A DNA stretch of 64,000 nucleotides from Pseudomonas viridiflava. Lineage in GTDB: Bacteria > Pseudomonadota > Gammaproteobacteria > Pseudomonadales > Pseudomonadaceae. The position numbers and the translations under genes are program-made. The stretch lies in assembly GCF_900589395.1 (NCBI RefSeq), contig NZ_UUIS01000006.1:62001-126000 (forward strand), given 5' to 3'. This document shows positions 19,499 to 27,934 of this stretch, piece after piece (within the stretch, counting starts at the first letter, position 1; each line of letters begins with the position of its first letter). The notes beneath the pieces are model-generated. The model did no database searches and had not been told where the DNA came from. It saw only the letters and a list, made by a program, of their open reading frames with translations.

Positions 19499-19515
19499 CA
19501 GCAGCCTCAAGCGAT

Positions 19516-19554
19516 AAGCTGCAAGCCGCAAGGGGTCTACACCGCTTGCAGCTT
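19516..19554. repeat. Intergenic inverted repeat (11-bp arms)
   Basis: Perfect 11-bp arms AAGCTGCAAGC (19516-19526) and GCTTGCAGCTT (19544-19554) are separated by 17 bp. They sit between ngg and the M42 peptidase gene. A related, differently arranged CTTGCGGCT element is at 42667-42689. This is a dispersed Pseudomonas-type intergenic repeat that could form a hairpin in the operon mRNA, but it lacks a T-tract and is not a normal terminator. Confidence 0.6.
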
Positions 19555-19595
19555 GCAACCCGAAGCTTGCCGCTGCTGCGAAGGAGCCCTCCACC

Positions 19596-20789
19596 ATGCC
19601 TGATGCAAATATCCCTGATCCGGATCTGAATTATCTGCAGAAAGTCCTGCTGGAAATGCTCGCCATCCCCAGCCCCACCGGTTTTACCGACACCATCGTG
19701 CGCTATGTCGCCGAACGCCTGGAAGAACTGGACATTCCCTTCGAGCTGACGCGACGCGGCACCATTCGCGCCACACTCAAGGGCCGCAAGAACAGCCCGG
19801 ACCGTGCGGTCTCGGCGCACCTGGACACCATTGGTGCAAGCGTGCGCGAGGTCAAGGAAAACGGTCGCTTGTGCCTGGCCCCCGTGGGCTGCTGGTCAAG
19901 CCGTTTTGCCGAAGGCAGCCGGGTCAGCGTGTTCACCGACACCGGCGTGATCCGTGGCAGCGTGCTGCCGTTGATGGCCTCCGGTCATGCCTTCAATACC
20001 GCCGTCGACCAGATGCCGGTCAGTTGGGACCATGTGGAACTGCGGCTGGACGCCTATTGCGCGACCCGCGCCGACTGTGAATCGCTGGGCGTGGGCATTG
20101 GTGATTTCGTCGCCTTCGATCCGCTGCCGGAGTTCACCGAAAGCGGGCACATCAGTGCTCGCCATCTGGACGACAAGGCAGGTGTCGCAGCCTTGCTGGC
20201 GGCACTCAAGGCCATCGTCGACAGTGGCGCGGAGCCGATGATCGACTGCCATCCGCTGTTCACCATTACCGAAGAGACCGGCACCGGTGCAGCGGGCGCC
20301 CTGCCGTGGGACGTGAGCGAGTTCGTCGGCATCGACATCGCCCCGGTCGCTCCCGGCCAGCACTCCACCGAGCACACCGTCAGCGTGGCCATGCAGGACT
20401 CCGGTGGTCCATACGACTATCACCTGTCGCGGCACCTGCTGCGCCTGGGGGTCGACAACGAACTGCCGGTACGCCGCGACGTGTTCCGCTATTACTTCAG
20501 CGATGCCCATTCAGCGATCACCTCAGGGCACGATATCCGCACCGCCCTGCTGGCGTTCGGCTGCGACGCAACCCACGGCTACGAGCGCACCCATATCGAC
20601 AGCCTGGCAGCGCTGAGCAAGTTGCTCAGTGCCTACATGCTCAGCCCGCCGGTATTTGCCAGCGACGCACAGCCAGGCAAGGCGTCGCTCGAAACCTTCA
20701 GCCATCAACTGGAACACGATACGCAAATGGAGCCGGAAACCCGTGTACCGCCGGTGGACAGCCTGATCGGCCAGGGCCGCGAGGACTGA
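19596..20789 (+). CDS. Osmoprotectant NAGGN system M42-family peptidase
   Basis: A 397-aa metallopeptidase of the M42/M20-like clan. Metal and catalytic motifs are visible: SAHLDTIG (His, Asp), ARHLDDKAG (Asp) and ITEETGTGAAG (tandem Glu). It is the third member of the NAGGN gene trio. It may hydrolyse the dipeptide when osmotic stress ends, which is inference from context and family. A GGAG site lies before the ATG. It lies 97 bp after ngg, separated by an inverted repeat. Confidence 0.88.
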   Translation: MPDANIPDPDLNYLQKVLLEMLAIPSPTGFTDTIVRYVAERLEELDIPFELTRRGTIRATLKGRKNSPDRAVSAHLDTIGASVREVKENGRLCLAPVGCWSSRFAEGSRVSVFTDTGVIRGSVLPLMASGHAFNTAVDQMPVSWDHVELRLDAYCATRADCESLGVGIGDFVAFDPLPEFTESGHISARHLDDKAGVAALLAALKAIVDSGAEPMIDCHPLFTITEETGTGAAGALPWDVSEFVGIDIAPVAPGQHSTEHTVSVAMQDSGGPYDYHLSRHLLRLGVDNELPVRRDVFRYYFSDAHSAITSGHDIRTALLAFGCDATHGYERTHIDSLAALSKLLSAYMLSPPVFASDAQPGKASLETFSHQLEHDTQMEPETRVPPVDSLIGQGRED

Positions 20790-20897
20790 CACAGCGGCCT
20801 GCAACGCATCGGGCCGCCCAAGGCAGGGCGGTCCGATGCGGCTGCACAAGCGCCCTGCCCTGCACTATCATTCCCGGCCTTGCCGTGAGAACCCGCC

Positions 20898-21125
20898 ATG
20901 CTGATTCCGTATGATCAACTCGAACCCGAAACCCTGACCCGCCTGATCGAGGACTTCGTGACCCGCGACGGCACCGACAATGGCGATGAAACGCCCCTTG
21001 AAACCCGAGTGCTGCGCGTACGCCATGCATTGACCAAGGGCCAGGCGGTGATTTTCTTCGACATGGACAGCCAGCAATGCCAATTGATGGCCCGTCACGA
21101 AGTGCCCAGGGAGATGTTTGACTGA
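20898..21125 (+). CDS. YheU family protein
   Basis: A 75-aa acidic protein, MLIPYDQLEPETLTRLIEDF and onward. This N-terminus and length match the YheU/UPF0270 family, conserved in gammaproteobacteria and of unknown biochemical role. It lies about 110 bp after the NAGGN peptidase and converges with the csrA-type gene, whose stop codon is only 6 bp away. Confidence 0.85.
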   Translation: MLIPYDQLEPETLTRLIEDFVTRDGTDNGDETPLETRVLRVRHALTKGQAVIFFDMDSQQCQLMARHEVPREMFD

Positions 21126-21131
21126 GTGATG

Positions 21132-21335
21132 TCAGGCCGCCGGCGACTCCGGTCGCTCCTGCGGCTGCGACAGGGTCTTGGCGATGCGCCGGAACACTTC
21201 GGCGCGATGGATCTTGATGTGCTTGGGCGCCTCGAAGCCAAAGCGCACCTGATTGCCGCTTACCCCGAGAATCTGCACGGTGATCTCATCACCGATCGAA
21301 AAGGTCTCGCCTACTTCCCGCGTCAGAACCAGCAT
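21132..21335 (-). CDS. csrA: CsrA/RsmA-family post-transcriptional regulator (divergent paralogue)
   Basis: A 67-aa RNA-binding regulator of the CsrA/Rsm family, which binds GGA motifs in mRNA leaders. It has the strands [23 protein letters not shown] and [10 protein letters not shown]. The RNA-contacting Leu4 and Arg44 (in HRAEVFRRI) are kept. Compared with the classical RsmA/RsmE sequences it has Glu7 instead of Arg/Lys and a Pro/Glu-rich tail of about 14 residues. It is therefore probably an extra paralogue, not the main RsmA. An in vivo target set cannot be inferred. Confidence 0.9.
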   Translation of the reverse strand: MLVLTREVGETFSIGDEITVQILGVSGNQVRFGFEAPKHIKIHRAEVFRRIAKTLSQPQERPESPAA

Positions 21336-21457
21336 CTGGCTGCTCTCTTGTAATCAAGTCAGCAGGCAGATTGCCGCGCATGGCACATCGCTTCAATGCA
21401 GCGAGGGCAAATCAGTCAAGTCCTGCACAGCAGACGGAGCCGACTGAAAGAAACGTC

Positions 21458-21823
21458 CTACCGGCGCTTGAAACGCCTGAGTACCCACCCGTAGGCCAGC
21501 ACATTGACCACCAGCACGACACTGCCCAGCCACAGCTGGATCGATGTGGTCAGGCCGGCCGGATAAATCAGCGGGATCAGGTAGTGTTCGACAAAGCCCC
21601 CGTCATAACCCTGCTCCCCGGCGCGGGCCCGCAAGGTGTTTTCCAGCGGCGTGAGCGGGCAATACAAGTGCAGGAACTCCACCGCCATGCCCCACGCCAC
21701 CGCCGGCAGATGCAATAGCGCCAGCCACGGCTTGTACGCCACCAGCAAGGCCCCGAACAGCACGAACACAATAAACATCAGATGAAAGACAACCACCAGG
21801 TCGGCGGCCAGGCTGATCAGCAT
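21458..21823 (-). CDS. DUF2784 domain membrane protein
   Basis: A 121-aa protein with four hydrophobic segments (about 3-27, 34-48, 78-93 and 97-113). The DUF2784 motifs VVVFHLMFIVFVLFG and the conserved EFLHLYCPLTPLEN loop are present. It is an inner-membrane protein of unknown function. It is a single gene in the same orientation as csrA but 122 bp upstream of it. Confidence 0.85.
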   Translation of the reverse strand: MLISLAADLVVVFHLMFIVFVLFGALLVAYKPWLALLHLPAVAWGMAVEFLHLYCPLTPLENTLRARAGEQGYDGGFVEHYLIPLIYPAGLTTSIQLWLGSVVLVVNVLAYGWVLRRFKRR

Positions 21824-22130
21824 GCAAGGTATCCTTTTTAGGCGTGCGGCAAGCAGTGTCCGGCATGAAACAAAAAGGGCTTCATACGTTCAATGTTTTT
21901 ACAACGCCCCAATAGACAAGCAAAAACGAATGCCTGCATCCGAAGCGCGAAAAATTTAAAAATCTCTTATAAATCAGAATCCTGCGAAATTGTAAAAAAA
22001 TATGCACAACCATTAGAACCTTTGAGTAAGGCCCACAGTCGGAGTATGCAAGAGGCCTGCAAGCTTGATGCCTACCGGATCAGGCATTGACGGCAATCTT
22101 CGCCTCCATCATCGAAAGAAGGAACTCGTC
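21824..22130. other. AT-rich intergenic region without a gene
   Basis: About 300 bp between the divergent DUF2784 and DUF3309 genes. It is markedly AT-rich around 21890-22020 (for example AAATTTAAAAATCTC). I see no coding pattern and no tRNA. It probably holds the promoters for the two flanking genes, but I could not assign convincing -35/-10 boxes. Confidence 0.5.
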
Positions 22131-22289
22131 ATGGGCATCAGTACAATTCTTATCATCGTTTTGATTCTGCTGCTGGTCGGCGGTCTGCCAGTGTTCCCCC
22201 ACTCGCGCAGCTGGGGTTACGGCCCATCGGGTGTGATCGGGACCATCCTGATCATTCTGCTGGTGCTGGTACTACTGAACAGGATATGA
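22131..22289 (+). CDS. DUF3309 family small membrane protein
   Basis: A 52-aa protein starting MGISTILIIVLILLLVGGLP, with AGAAGGA in front of the ATG. There are two hydrophobic helices (2-20 and 35-51) around the conserved loop VFPHSRSWGYGPSG. This is the DUF3309 family, tiny membrane proteins often associated with stress conditions in proteobacteria, of unknown function. It is followed by a strong bidirectional terminator. Confidence 0.88.
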   Translation: MGISTILIIVLILLLVGGLPVFPHSRSWGYGPSGVIGTILIILLVLVLLNRI

Positions 22290-22341
22290 ATCCAGGGAAG
22301 AAGTGATGCCGATTCGCGACGGACGCGAACCTACATCCAGA

Positions 22342-22374
22342 CGAAAAAAAGCAGCCCTCGGGCTGCTTTTTTCG
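22342..22374. terminator. Bidirectional intrinsic terminator
   Basis: A perfect 8-bp stem AGCAGCCC/GGGCTGCT (22350-22357 and 22360-22367) is flanked by an A-run on the left and a T-run on the right. It lies between the converging DUF3309 and actP genes and can serve both. Confidence 0.9.
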
Positions 22375-22392
22375 TCATGCCAGGTTCAACCC

Positions 22393-24051
22393 TCAGTGCG
22401 AGACGGCACCGCTGGCGCCCAGGCCGGTTTGGGAACGGACAAACTGTGGCACGAATAGCGCGCGCTCGTCTTCGGCTGCCTTGGACTTGTCGGTGATCGA
22501 GAAGAACCAGATGCCGACAAAGGCGATGATGATCGAGAACAGCGCCGGGTACTCGTACGGGAAGATCGCCTTGGGGTTGTGCAGGATCTGCACCCAGATG
22601 GTCGGGCCGAGCACCATCAACACCACCGCACTGATCAGGCCCATCCAGCCGCCGATCATGGCGCCGCGGGTGGTCAGGTTCTTCCAGTACATCGAGAGCA
22701 GCAGCACAGGGAAGTTGCAGCTGGCTGCAATCGAGAACGCCAGGCCGACCATGAACGCGATGTTCTGGCTCTCGAAGGCGATACCCAGGATGATCGCCAC
22801 GACCGCCAGGGCCATGGTGGTCATCTTCGACACACGGATTTCGTCTTTTTCGTTGGCCTTGCCTTTCTTGATCACGCTGGCATACAGGTCATGCGACACC
22901 GCCGAGGCACCGGCCAGGGTCAGGCCGGCAACCACCGCCAGGATGGTGGCAAACGCCACTGCCGAGATGAAGCCCAGAAACAGGCTGCCGCCCACAGCGT
23001 TGGACAGGTGCACCGCCGCCATGTTGTTACCACCAATCAGGGCACCGGCGGCATCCTTGAATGCAGGGTTGGTGCTGACCAGCAGGATGGCGCCAAAGCC
23101 GATGATGAAGGTCAGGATGTAGAAGTAACCGATGAAACCGGTGGCGTAGAACACCGACTTGCGGGCTTCCTTGGCATCGCTCACGGTGAAGAAGCGCATC
23201 AGGATGTGAGGCAGGCCGGCCGTACCGAACATCAGTGCCAGTCCCAGCGAGAACGCCGAGATCGGATCTTTCACCAGGCCGCCCGGGCTCATGATCGCTT
23301 CACCTTTAGGGTGAACGGCGACCGCTTGAGCGAACAACTGGTTGAAGTCGAAGTTGACGTGCTTCATGACCATCAGGGCCATGAACGAAGCACCGGACAG
23401 CAGCATGACCGCCTTGATGATCTGCACCCAGGTGGTGGCCAGCATGCCGCCGAACAGCACATACAGGCACATCAGGATGCCGACCAGGATCACCGCCACG
23501 GTGTAGTCCAGACCGAACAGCAGCTGGATCAGCTTGCCCGCACCGACCATCTGCGCAATCAGATAGAACGCCACCACCACCAACGAGCCGCAGGCGGACA
23601 AGGTGCGGATTTCCATCTGCTTGAGGCGATAGGACGCCACGTCGGCAAAGGTGTATTTGCCCAGGTTACGCAGGCGCTCGGCGATCAGGAACAGAATGAT
23701 CGGCCAGCCCACCAGGAAGCCGATCGAGTAGATCAGGCCGTCGTAGCCGGAGGTGTAGACCAGTGCGGAAATACCCAGGAAGGACGCCGCCGACATGTAG
23801 TCGCCCGCGATGGCCAGGCCGTTCTGGAAACCGGTGATCTTGCCGCCTGCCGCGTAGTAGTCGGACGCCGATTTGTTTTTCTTCGAGGCCCAGTAGGTGA
23901 TGTAGAGGGTGAACAGTACGAACGCCACGAACATGACGATTGCCGGAACGTTGAGCGGCTGTTTCTGCACGGCGCCGGTAAGGGCATCGGCCGCCAGCAA
24001 AGCCGGCGCAAACGCTGCAAGACCAAGACCTGCCAGGAGACGACGGATCAT
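22393..24051 (-). CDS. actP: Cation/acetate symporter ActP
   Basis: A 552-aa sodium:solute symporter family protein with about 13-14 membrane helices. An N-terminal hydrophobic segment ending LLAADALTG may act as a signal sequence. Family blocks include [21 protein letters not shown] and [17 protein letters not shown]. It transports acetate and other short carboxylates. It overlaps the upstream yjcH-type gene by 4 bp (ATGA), the usual yjcH-actP arrangement, but no acs gene is adjacent here. Confidence 0.95.
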   Translation of the reverse strand: MIRRLLAGLGLAAFAPALLAADALTGAVQKQPLNVPAIVMFVAFVLFTLYITYWASKKNKSASDYYAAGGKITGFQNGLAIAGDYMSAASFLGISALVYTSGYDGLIYSIGFLVGWPIILFLIAERLRNLGKYTFADVASYRLKQMEIRTLSACGSLVVVAFYLIAQMVGAGKLIQLLFGLDYTVAVILVGILMCLYVLFGGMLATTWVQIIKAVMLLSGASFMALMVMKHVNFDFNQLFAQAVAVHPKGEAIMSPGGLVKDPISAFSLGLALMFGTAGLPHILMRFFTVSDAKEARKSVFYATGFIGYFYILTFIIGFGAILLVSTNPAFKDAAGALIGGNNMAAVHLSNAVGGSLFLGFISAVAFATILAVVAGLTLAGASAVSHDLYASVIKKGKANEKDEIRVSKMTTMALAVVAIILGIAFESQNIAFMVGLAFSIAASCNFPVLLLSMYWKNLTTRGAMIGGWMGLISAVVLMVLGPTIWVQILHNPKAIFPYEYPALFSIIIAFVGIWFFSITDKSKAAEDERALFVPQFVRSQTGLGASGAVSH

Positions 24052-24359
24052 TGCTGGATCTCCTTGAGCACGGCGTTGTTCAGGTCGTCGAATTCGCCGT
24101 TGGCACGGCGTACATAGACACCGGTCAGCACGAAGGCGGTGATGATCAGGCCGACCCCGATCGGCATGCCCCAGGTGATGGTCGAAGCAGGGCTGAGTTT
24201 GGCCCCCAGGATATGCGGCCCATAAGCAATCAGAAGAATGAAGCAGGCGTAGATTCCGAGCATGATCGCCGAGAGAATCCAGGCGAAACGTTCTCGCTTG
24301 GCAACCAGCTCTTTAAAGCGCGGGTTGTTCTGTATCGTTTGATAGATGCTGTCGTTCAT
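24048..24359 (-). CDS. yjcH: DUF485 membrane protein YjcH
   Basis: A 103-aa inner-membrane protein, [20 protein letters not shown] and onward, with two transmembrane helices (about 28-50 and 62-86). This is the DUF485/YjcH partner always found before actP. The start at 24359 is supported by GAGGAC about 9 bases upstream. It overlaps actP by 4 bp. It is thought to assist acetate permease function. Confidence 0.92.
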   Translation of the reverse strand: MNDSIYQTIQNNPRFKELVAKRERFAWILSAIMLGIYACFILLIAYGPHILGAKLSPASTITWGMPIGVGLIITAFVLTGVYVRRANGEFDDLNNAVLKEIQQ

Positions 24360-24494
24360 TGTTTTTGTCCTCGCAGCACGGAAGAGATGACACAACTTTA
24401 CTTTAGTCCGCTGCGGGGCCGACTCCAGACGACCTTAGTATTAGAACGACATTAATTACGCGAGCCTGGCCGAAATGACCTGCCCCTGAAATGC

Positions 24495-24529
24495 AAAAAC
24501 CACCTGGCGCCGGCGCCAGGTGGTTTTTT
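24495..24529. terminator. Intrinsic terminator with perfect 12-bp stem
   Basis: The 24-bp perfect palindrome CCACCTGGCGCC/GGCGCCAGGTGG (24500-24523) is flanked by AAAAA and TTTTTT. It terminates the quaternary-amine binding-protein gene on the minus strand and could act in both directions. Confidence 0.9.
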
Positions 24530-24566
24530 ACAGGGCGGCACGCAGGCCGCTTGAAGAAGGGAAGTA

Positions 24567-25424
24567 TTACTTGGCGGTCCAGGCGGCCACGCGCTCAGGG
24601 TGCTTGGCCACCCAGTCCTTGGCTGCAGCCTCGGGCTTGGCACCGTCCTGGATGGCCAGCATCACGGCGCCGATCTCATCCTTGGACTCCCACTGGAATT
24701 TCTTGAGGAAGGCCACCACGTCAGGCGCTTTCTTTTCCAGGTTCAGGCTGCCGACACTGTTGACGGTTTCAGCAGCGCCATACACGCCCTTGGGGTCTTC
24801 CAGGAAGCGCAGCTTCCACTTGGCGAACATCCAGTGCGGCACCCAGCCGGTCACGGCGATGGATTCGTTGCGTTTTTCGGCACGGGCCAGTTCGGCAATC
24901 ATCCCGGCCCCGGAGCTGGCCTGCAGTTTGTAGCCGTCCAGCCCGTAGTCCTTGATGGCCTGGTCGGTCTTGAGCATGACGCCGGCGCCGGCATCGATAC
25001 CGGTGATCTTGTTCTTGAAGGACTCGTCGGTCTTGAGGTCGGCAATGCTGATGGCCTTGACGTACTCGGGGACGATCAGACCGATCTTGGCATCCTTGAA
25101 GTTGGCACCGTAGTCGACCACCTGGTCCTTGTACTTGGCCATGTATTCGCCATGTGTGCCCGGCAGCCAGGCCGACAGGATCAGGTCGAGCTTGTCGTTG
25201 GCCACCGCCTGCCACATGATCCCGGCGGCAACCGATTGCAGTTTGACGTCGTAGCCCATCTTCTGCTTGAGCACTTCGGCGGCGACGAAGGTAGTGGCGA
25301 CGCTGTCGGACCAGCCTTCGACATAACCGATGCTCACGGTCTTGGTTTCGGCACTGGCCAGCGTGGAGCCGGCAGCCAGCACCAGAGCGGCACCCGCCCC
25401 CAGGAGTTTGCGCATATTCATCAT
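24567..25424 (-). CDS. Quaternary-amine (betaine/choline/carnitine-type) ABC substrate-binding protein, orphan
   Basis: A 285-aa periplasmic binding protein of the OpuAC/ChoX family. A signal peptide (LLGAGAALVLAAGSTLASA, cut before ETK) precedes TVSIGYVEGWSDSVATTF. Aromatic cage candidates lie in LSAWLPGTHGEYM and TGWVPHWMFAKW. No permease or ATPase gene is adjacent. In Pseudomonas, orphan binding proteins such as CaiX and BetX share the Cbc core transporter, so this is likely one of that kind. The ligand cannot be read from sequence. A GGGGAA site precedes the ATG cluster (25424, 25421, 25415). Confidence 0.87.
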   Translation of the reverse strand: MMNMRKLLGAGAALVLAAGSTLASAETKTVSIGYVEGWSDSVATTFVAAEVLKQKMGYDVKLQSVAAGIMWQAVANDKLDLILSAWLPGTHGEYMAKYKDQVVDYGANFKDAKIGLIVPEYVKAISIADLKTDESFKNKITGIDAGAGVMLKTDQAIKDYGLDGYKLQASSGAGMIAELARAEKRNESIAVTGWVPHWMFAKWKLRFLEDPKGVYGAAETVNSVGSLNLEKKAPDVVAFLKKFQWESKDEIGAVMLAIQDGAKPEAAAKDWVAKHPERVAAWTAK

Positions 25425-25831
25425 TACTTCCCCGGTAGAGTCCTGCACCGACAAAGGTCGGGCATCGTTGACGTTGTTCTCAAGGCGGTGCACCACGCCC
25501 GAAAACGGGGCCATGCACATCCTTCACGTTTCAAGCACTCTTGCGTGCAGTCAGAAGCCCTGCATCGACCCGTTGATCATCTGCCCCACGGATGAACGGA
25601 CATGCTCTGTCAGCGACTCCCAGGCAGCGGTAAACGACATCACTGAGCCATCAGCGACAAACCTGCAAGAATCGACGTCGTAATCCAAGGTCCGTTGCCG
25701 TTGAAAGGCACGTGCTTCCAGACTTGTCTGATTTGTCCTCCCCTGCAATCGCCACCCTCGCTTGCAGCGCGCACGCTCCAGAATGGGTCACTATTGACAT
25801 TGCGAGAGCCAGCCAAGGCAAGAAACACAAT
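25425..25831. other. Intergenic region without a recognisable gene
   Basis: About 400 bp between the binding-protein gene and the putative CbrB sites. Small open frames exist on both strands but lack ribosome-binding sites and family patterns. It should contain the promoter of the binding-protein gene. I see no other clear structure. Confidence 0.5.
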
Positions 25832-25874
25832 GTGTTACCGAGCCTTGTGCCAGTCGCTGGCGAACGGGTAACAC
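25832..25874. promoter_or_regulatory. Inverted repeat GTGTTACC-N27-GGTAACAC, candidate CbrB activator site
   Basis: Perfect 8-bp arms GTGTTACC (25832-25839) and GGTAACAC (25867-25874) end 81 bp before the -24 element of a sigma-54 promoter. Half-sites of the type TGTTAC/GTAACA are those reported for CbrB at crcZ promoters, as I recall. The spacing here is longer than a simple dimer site, so it may be two sub-sites. Confidence 0.6.
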
Positions 25875-25954
25875 GGGAACACATCAAGGTCAGAAACGAC
25901 GCGAACGAATCTGGATATTTTTTAACTATTTGATTTTAAAGAACTTTAAAAAGT

Positions 25955-25970
25955 TGGCACAGCACCTGCT
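25955..25970 (+). promoter_or_regulatory. Sigma-54 (RpoN) -24/-12 promoter
   Basis: TTGGCACAGCACCTGCT has GG at 25956-25957 and GC at 25968-25969 with exactly 10 bases between, the strict RpoN spacing. It lies about 12 bases before the predicted 5' end of the CrcZ-like RNA. Confidence 0.85.
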
Positions 25971-25980
25971 TTAGCTCAGG

Positions 25981-26364
25981 CACAACAAGAATAAAAACAC
26001 GCAGCACCCCAATAAAAACAAGACGTAACGGCTCTGACATAACAAGAACAACACGGACAGAGACGCAGCCAACTGATTTTTTTGGAGTAGATACGCTTCA
26101 CCGGGTCTTTTGCGGAAGGCCACGCAACCTTGCACAGAACAATAAAACTATCTTCAGGTAGCACCGCACGGGTTGGATCGAGCTGTTGTGCAGGCAGTCG
26201 ATTGAAGTTGGGTCAGCGCTCAAAAAAATACGTTTGCTCTTGATCCTGCATGAGGATCGCAAGAACGCAGTGAAGGGCCAGCCGACAAAAACAACAACAG
26301 GCCACCCTATAAAAATAAAAAGAGCACGTGAATCCACTGAAAAGGGAGCCTTAGGGCTCCTTTT
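25981..26364 (+). ncRNA. CrcZ/CrcY/CrcX-type Hfq/Crc-titrating small RNA
   Basis: A roughly 384-nt non-coding region begins CACAACAAGAATAA just after a sigma-54 promoter and ends in an intrinsic terminator (GGAGCC stem 26345-26350/26355-26360 then TTTT). It holds six A-rich CA motifs of the AAYAAYAA type that bind Hfq-Crc. They are near 25982-25998, 26011-26022, 26041-26052, 26138-26147, 26285-26299 and 26309-26321. Known CrcZ-family RNAs have 5-6 such motifs, similar length, and RpoN/CbrB control. They sequester Hfq-Crc and so relieve catabolite repression. Which paralogue this is cannot be told from the window. The -24/-12 element and inverted repeat upstream strongly support the call. Confidence 0.85.
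26340..26364 (+). terminator. Terminator of the CrcZ-like RNA
   Basis: AAAAG, then GGAGCC-TTAG-GGCTCC, then TTTT: a 6-bp GC-rich stem extended by A-T pairs around one bulged G. Confidence 0.8.
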
Positions 26365-26635
26365 GTGCGTCTGGATTCTGGAGCCGCTCAAGGCCGGCTT
26401 GAAGCCTGTTTGCGGCTTTCGCGGCTGAAGCGGACCGCCACCCGGCCGCGCCTGCAAACGATGCGTTCTACACCACGCTTTCAAAAAAAACGCACATCGC
26501 TACATTCCGCAATCGCGGGAGCGTGTATCGTTTCACCCACCTTACAAAGATCGTTTGCCGATGCGGCACTTTGGCAGCATGCCGAAGGTCATAGGGTGCG
26601 AACTTAACCTGCTCTTCTTTCCATGGGATTCAGTC

Positions 26636-27934
26636 ATGCTCCGTCTCCTGCGTTTCGCTGCAGTCCTGGGTGGCCTCTGTATAAGTACGGCCACCCTGGC
26701 GAAAACCGTCGATCCAGCCACTTATGGCTACCCGCTGACTAATCCGTTTGAAGCGACCATCGCCACAACGCCACCAGACCTGCGGCCCGACCTGCCTGCC
26801 GATGATGACATCGACCAGGACGATTACACCCTCAACCTGCACCCGGAACGCGAGTTCACGCTGCCCGACAACTTCTGGGCGGTCAAGAAACTGCGTTACC
26901 GCCTGGCCAGGCAGGATCATGCCGCCCCGCTGATCTTCCTGATTGCCGGTACCGGCGCGCCCTACAACAGCACCCTCAACGAATTCCTCAAGAAGCTGTA
27001 TTACGGTGCCGGCTACCACGTGGTGCAATTGTCGTCGCCTACCAGCTATGACTTCATGAGTTCGGCCTCGCGCTACGCCACCCCGGGCCTGTCCAAGGAG
27101 GATGCCGAAGACCTGTACCGGGTCATGCAGGCCATCCGTGCCCAGAATGCCGAACTGCCGATCACCGACTTCTACCTGACCGGCTACAGCCTGGGCGCTT
27201 TGAATGCCGCGTTCGTCAGCAAGCTGGACGAAACCCGCCGCAGCTTCAACTTCAAGAAAGTGCTGCTGCTCAACCCGCCGGTCAACCTGTACACCTCGGT
27301 GTCCAACCTCGACAAGCTGGTACAGACCCAGGTCAAGGGCGTCAACAACACCACCACTTTCTATGAGCTGGTACTGGCCAAGCTGACCCGCTACTTCCAG
27401 CAGAAAGGCTACATCGACCTCAACGACGCCCTGCTCTACGACTTCCAGTTGTCACGCGAGCACCTGAGCAACGAACAGATGGCCATGCTGATTGGCACGT
27501 CCTTCCGCTTTTCGTCGGCCGACATCGCCTTCACCTCGGACCTGATCAACCGTCGCGGCCTGATCATCCCGCCGAAATTCCCGATCACCGAAGGCACCAG
27601 CCTGACGCCGTTCCTCAAGCGCGCCATGCAATGCGATTTCGACTGCTACATGACCGAGCAACTGATCCCGATGTGGCGTGCCCGTACCGACGGTGGCAGC
27701 ATGCTGCAGCTGGTCGACCAGGTCAGCCTGTACGCCCTCAAGGATTACCTGAAAAACAGCAGCAAGATTGCCGTCATGCATAACGCCGACGACCTGATCC
27801 TGGGCTCCGGTGACCTGGGCTTTCTGCGCCAGACTTTCGGTGATCGCCTGACCGTGTATCCGCATGGCGGGCATTGCGGCAACATCAACTACCGCGTCAA
27901 CAGCGACGCCATGCTGGAGTTCTTCCGTGGCTAA
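26636..27934 (+). CDS. Exported alpha/beta-hydrolase, partner of MlaA
   Basis: A 432-aa protein with a signal peptide (LLRFAAVLGGLCISTATLA, cut before KTV). The hydrolase core has oxyanion-type FLIAGTGAPYN, nucleophile motif TGYSLGALN (Ser in GYSLG), and later NADDLILGSGD and HGGHCGN, which fit the acid and His positions. It is sometimes labelled a serine/threonine kinase in databases, but no kinase motif is visible. Its stop codon overlaps the mlaA start by 8 bp. Coupling to MlaA suggests a role in envelope lipid handling, which is inference. Confidence 0.82.
   Translation: MLRLLRFAAVLGGLCISTATLAKTVDPATYGYPLTNPFEATIATTPPDLRPDLPADDDIDQDDYTLNLHPEREFTLPDNFWAVKKLRYRLARQDHAAPLIFLIAGTGAPYNSTLNEFLKKLYYGAGYHVVQLSSPTSYDFMSSASRYATPGLSKEDAEDLYRVMQAIRAQNAELPITDFYLTGYSLGALNAAFVSKLDETRRSFNFKKVLLLNPPVNLYTSVSNLDKLVQTQVKGVNNTTTFYELVLAKLTRYFQQKGYIDLNDALLYDFQLSREHLSNEQMAMLIGTSFRFSSADIAFTSDLINRRGLIIPPKFPITEGTSLTPFLKRAMQCDFDCYMTEQLIPMWRARTDGGSMLQLVDQVSLYALKDYLKNSSKIAVMHNADDLILGSGDLGFLRQTFGDRLTVYPHGGHCGNINYRVNSDAMLEFFRG

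Noticed and set aside
22579..24117. 512-codon open frame on the plus strand
   Set aside because: Antisense of actP; the product is His/Gln/Arg-rich without hydrophobic or family patterns.
26098..26484. 128-codon frame on the minus strand
   Set aside because: It crosses the CrcZ-like RNA and its terminator and has no ribosome-binding site or family pattern.
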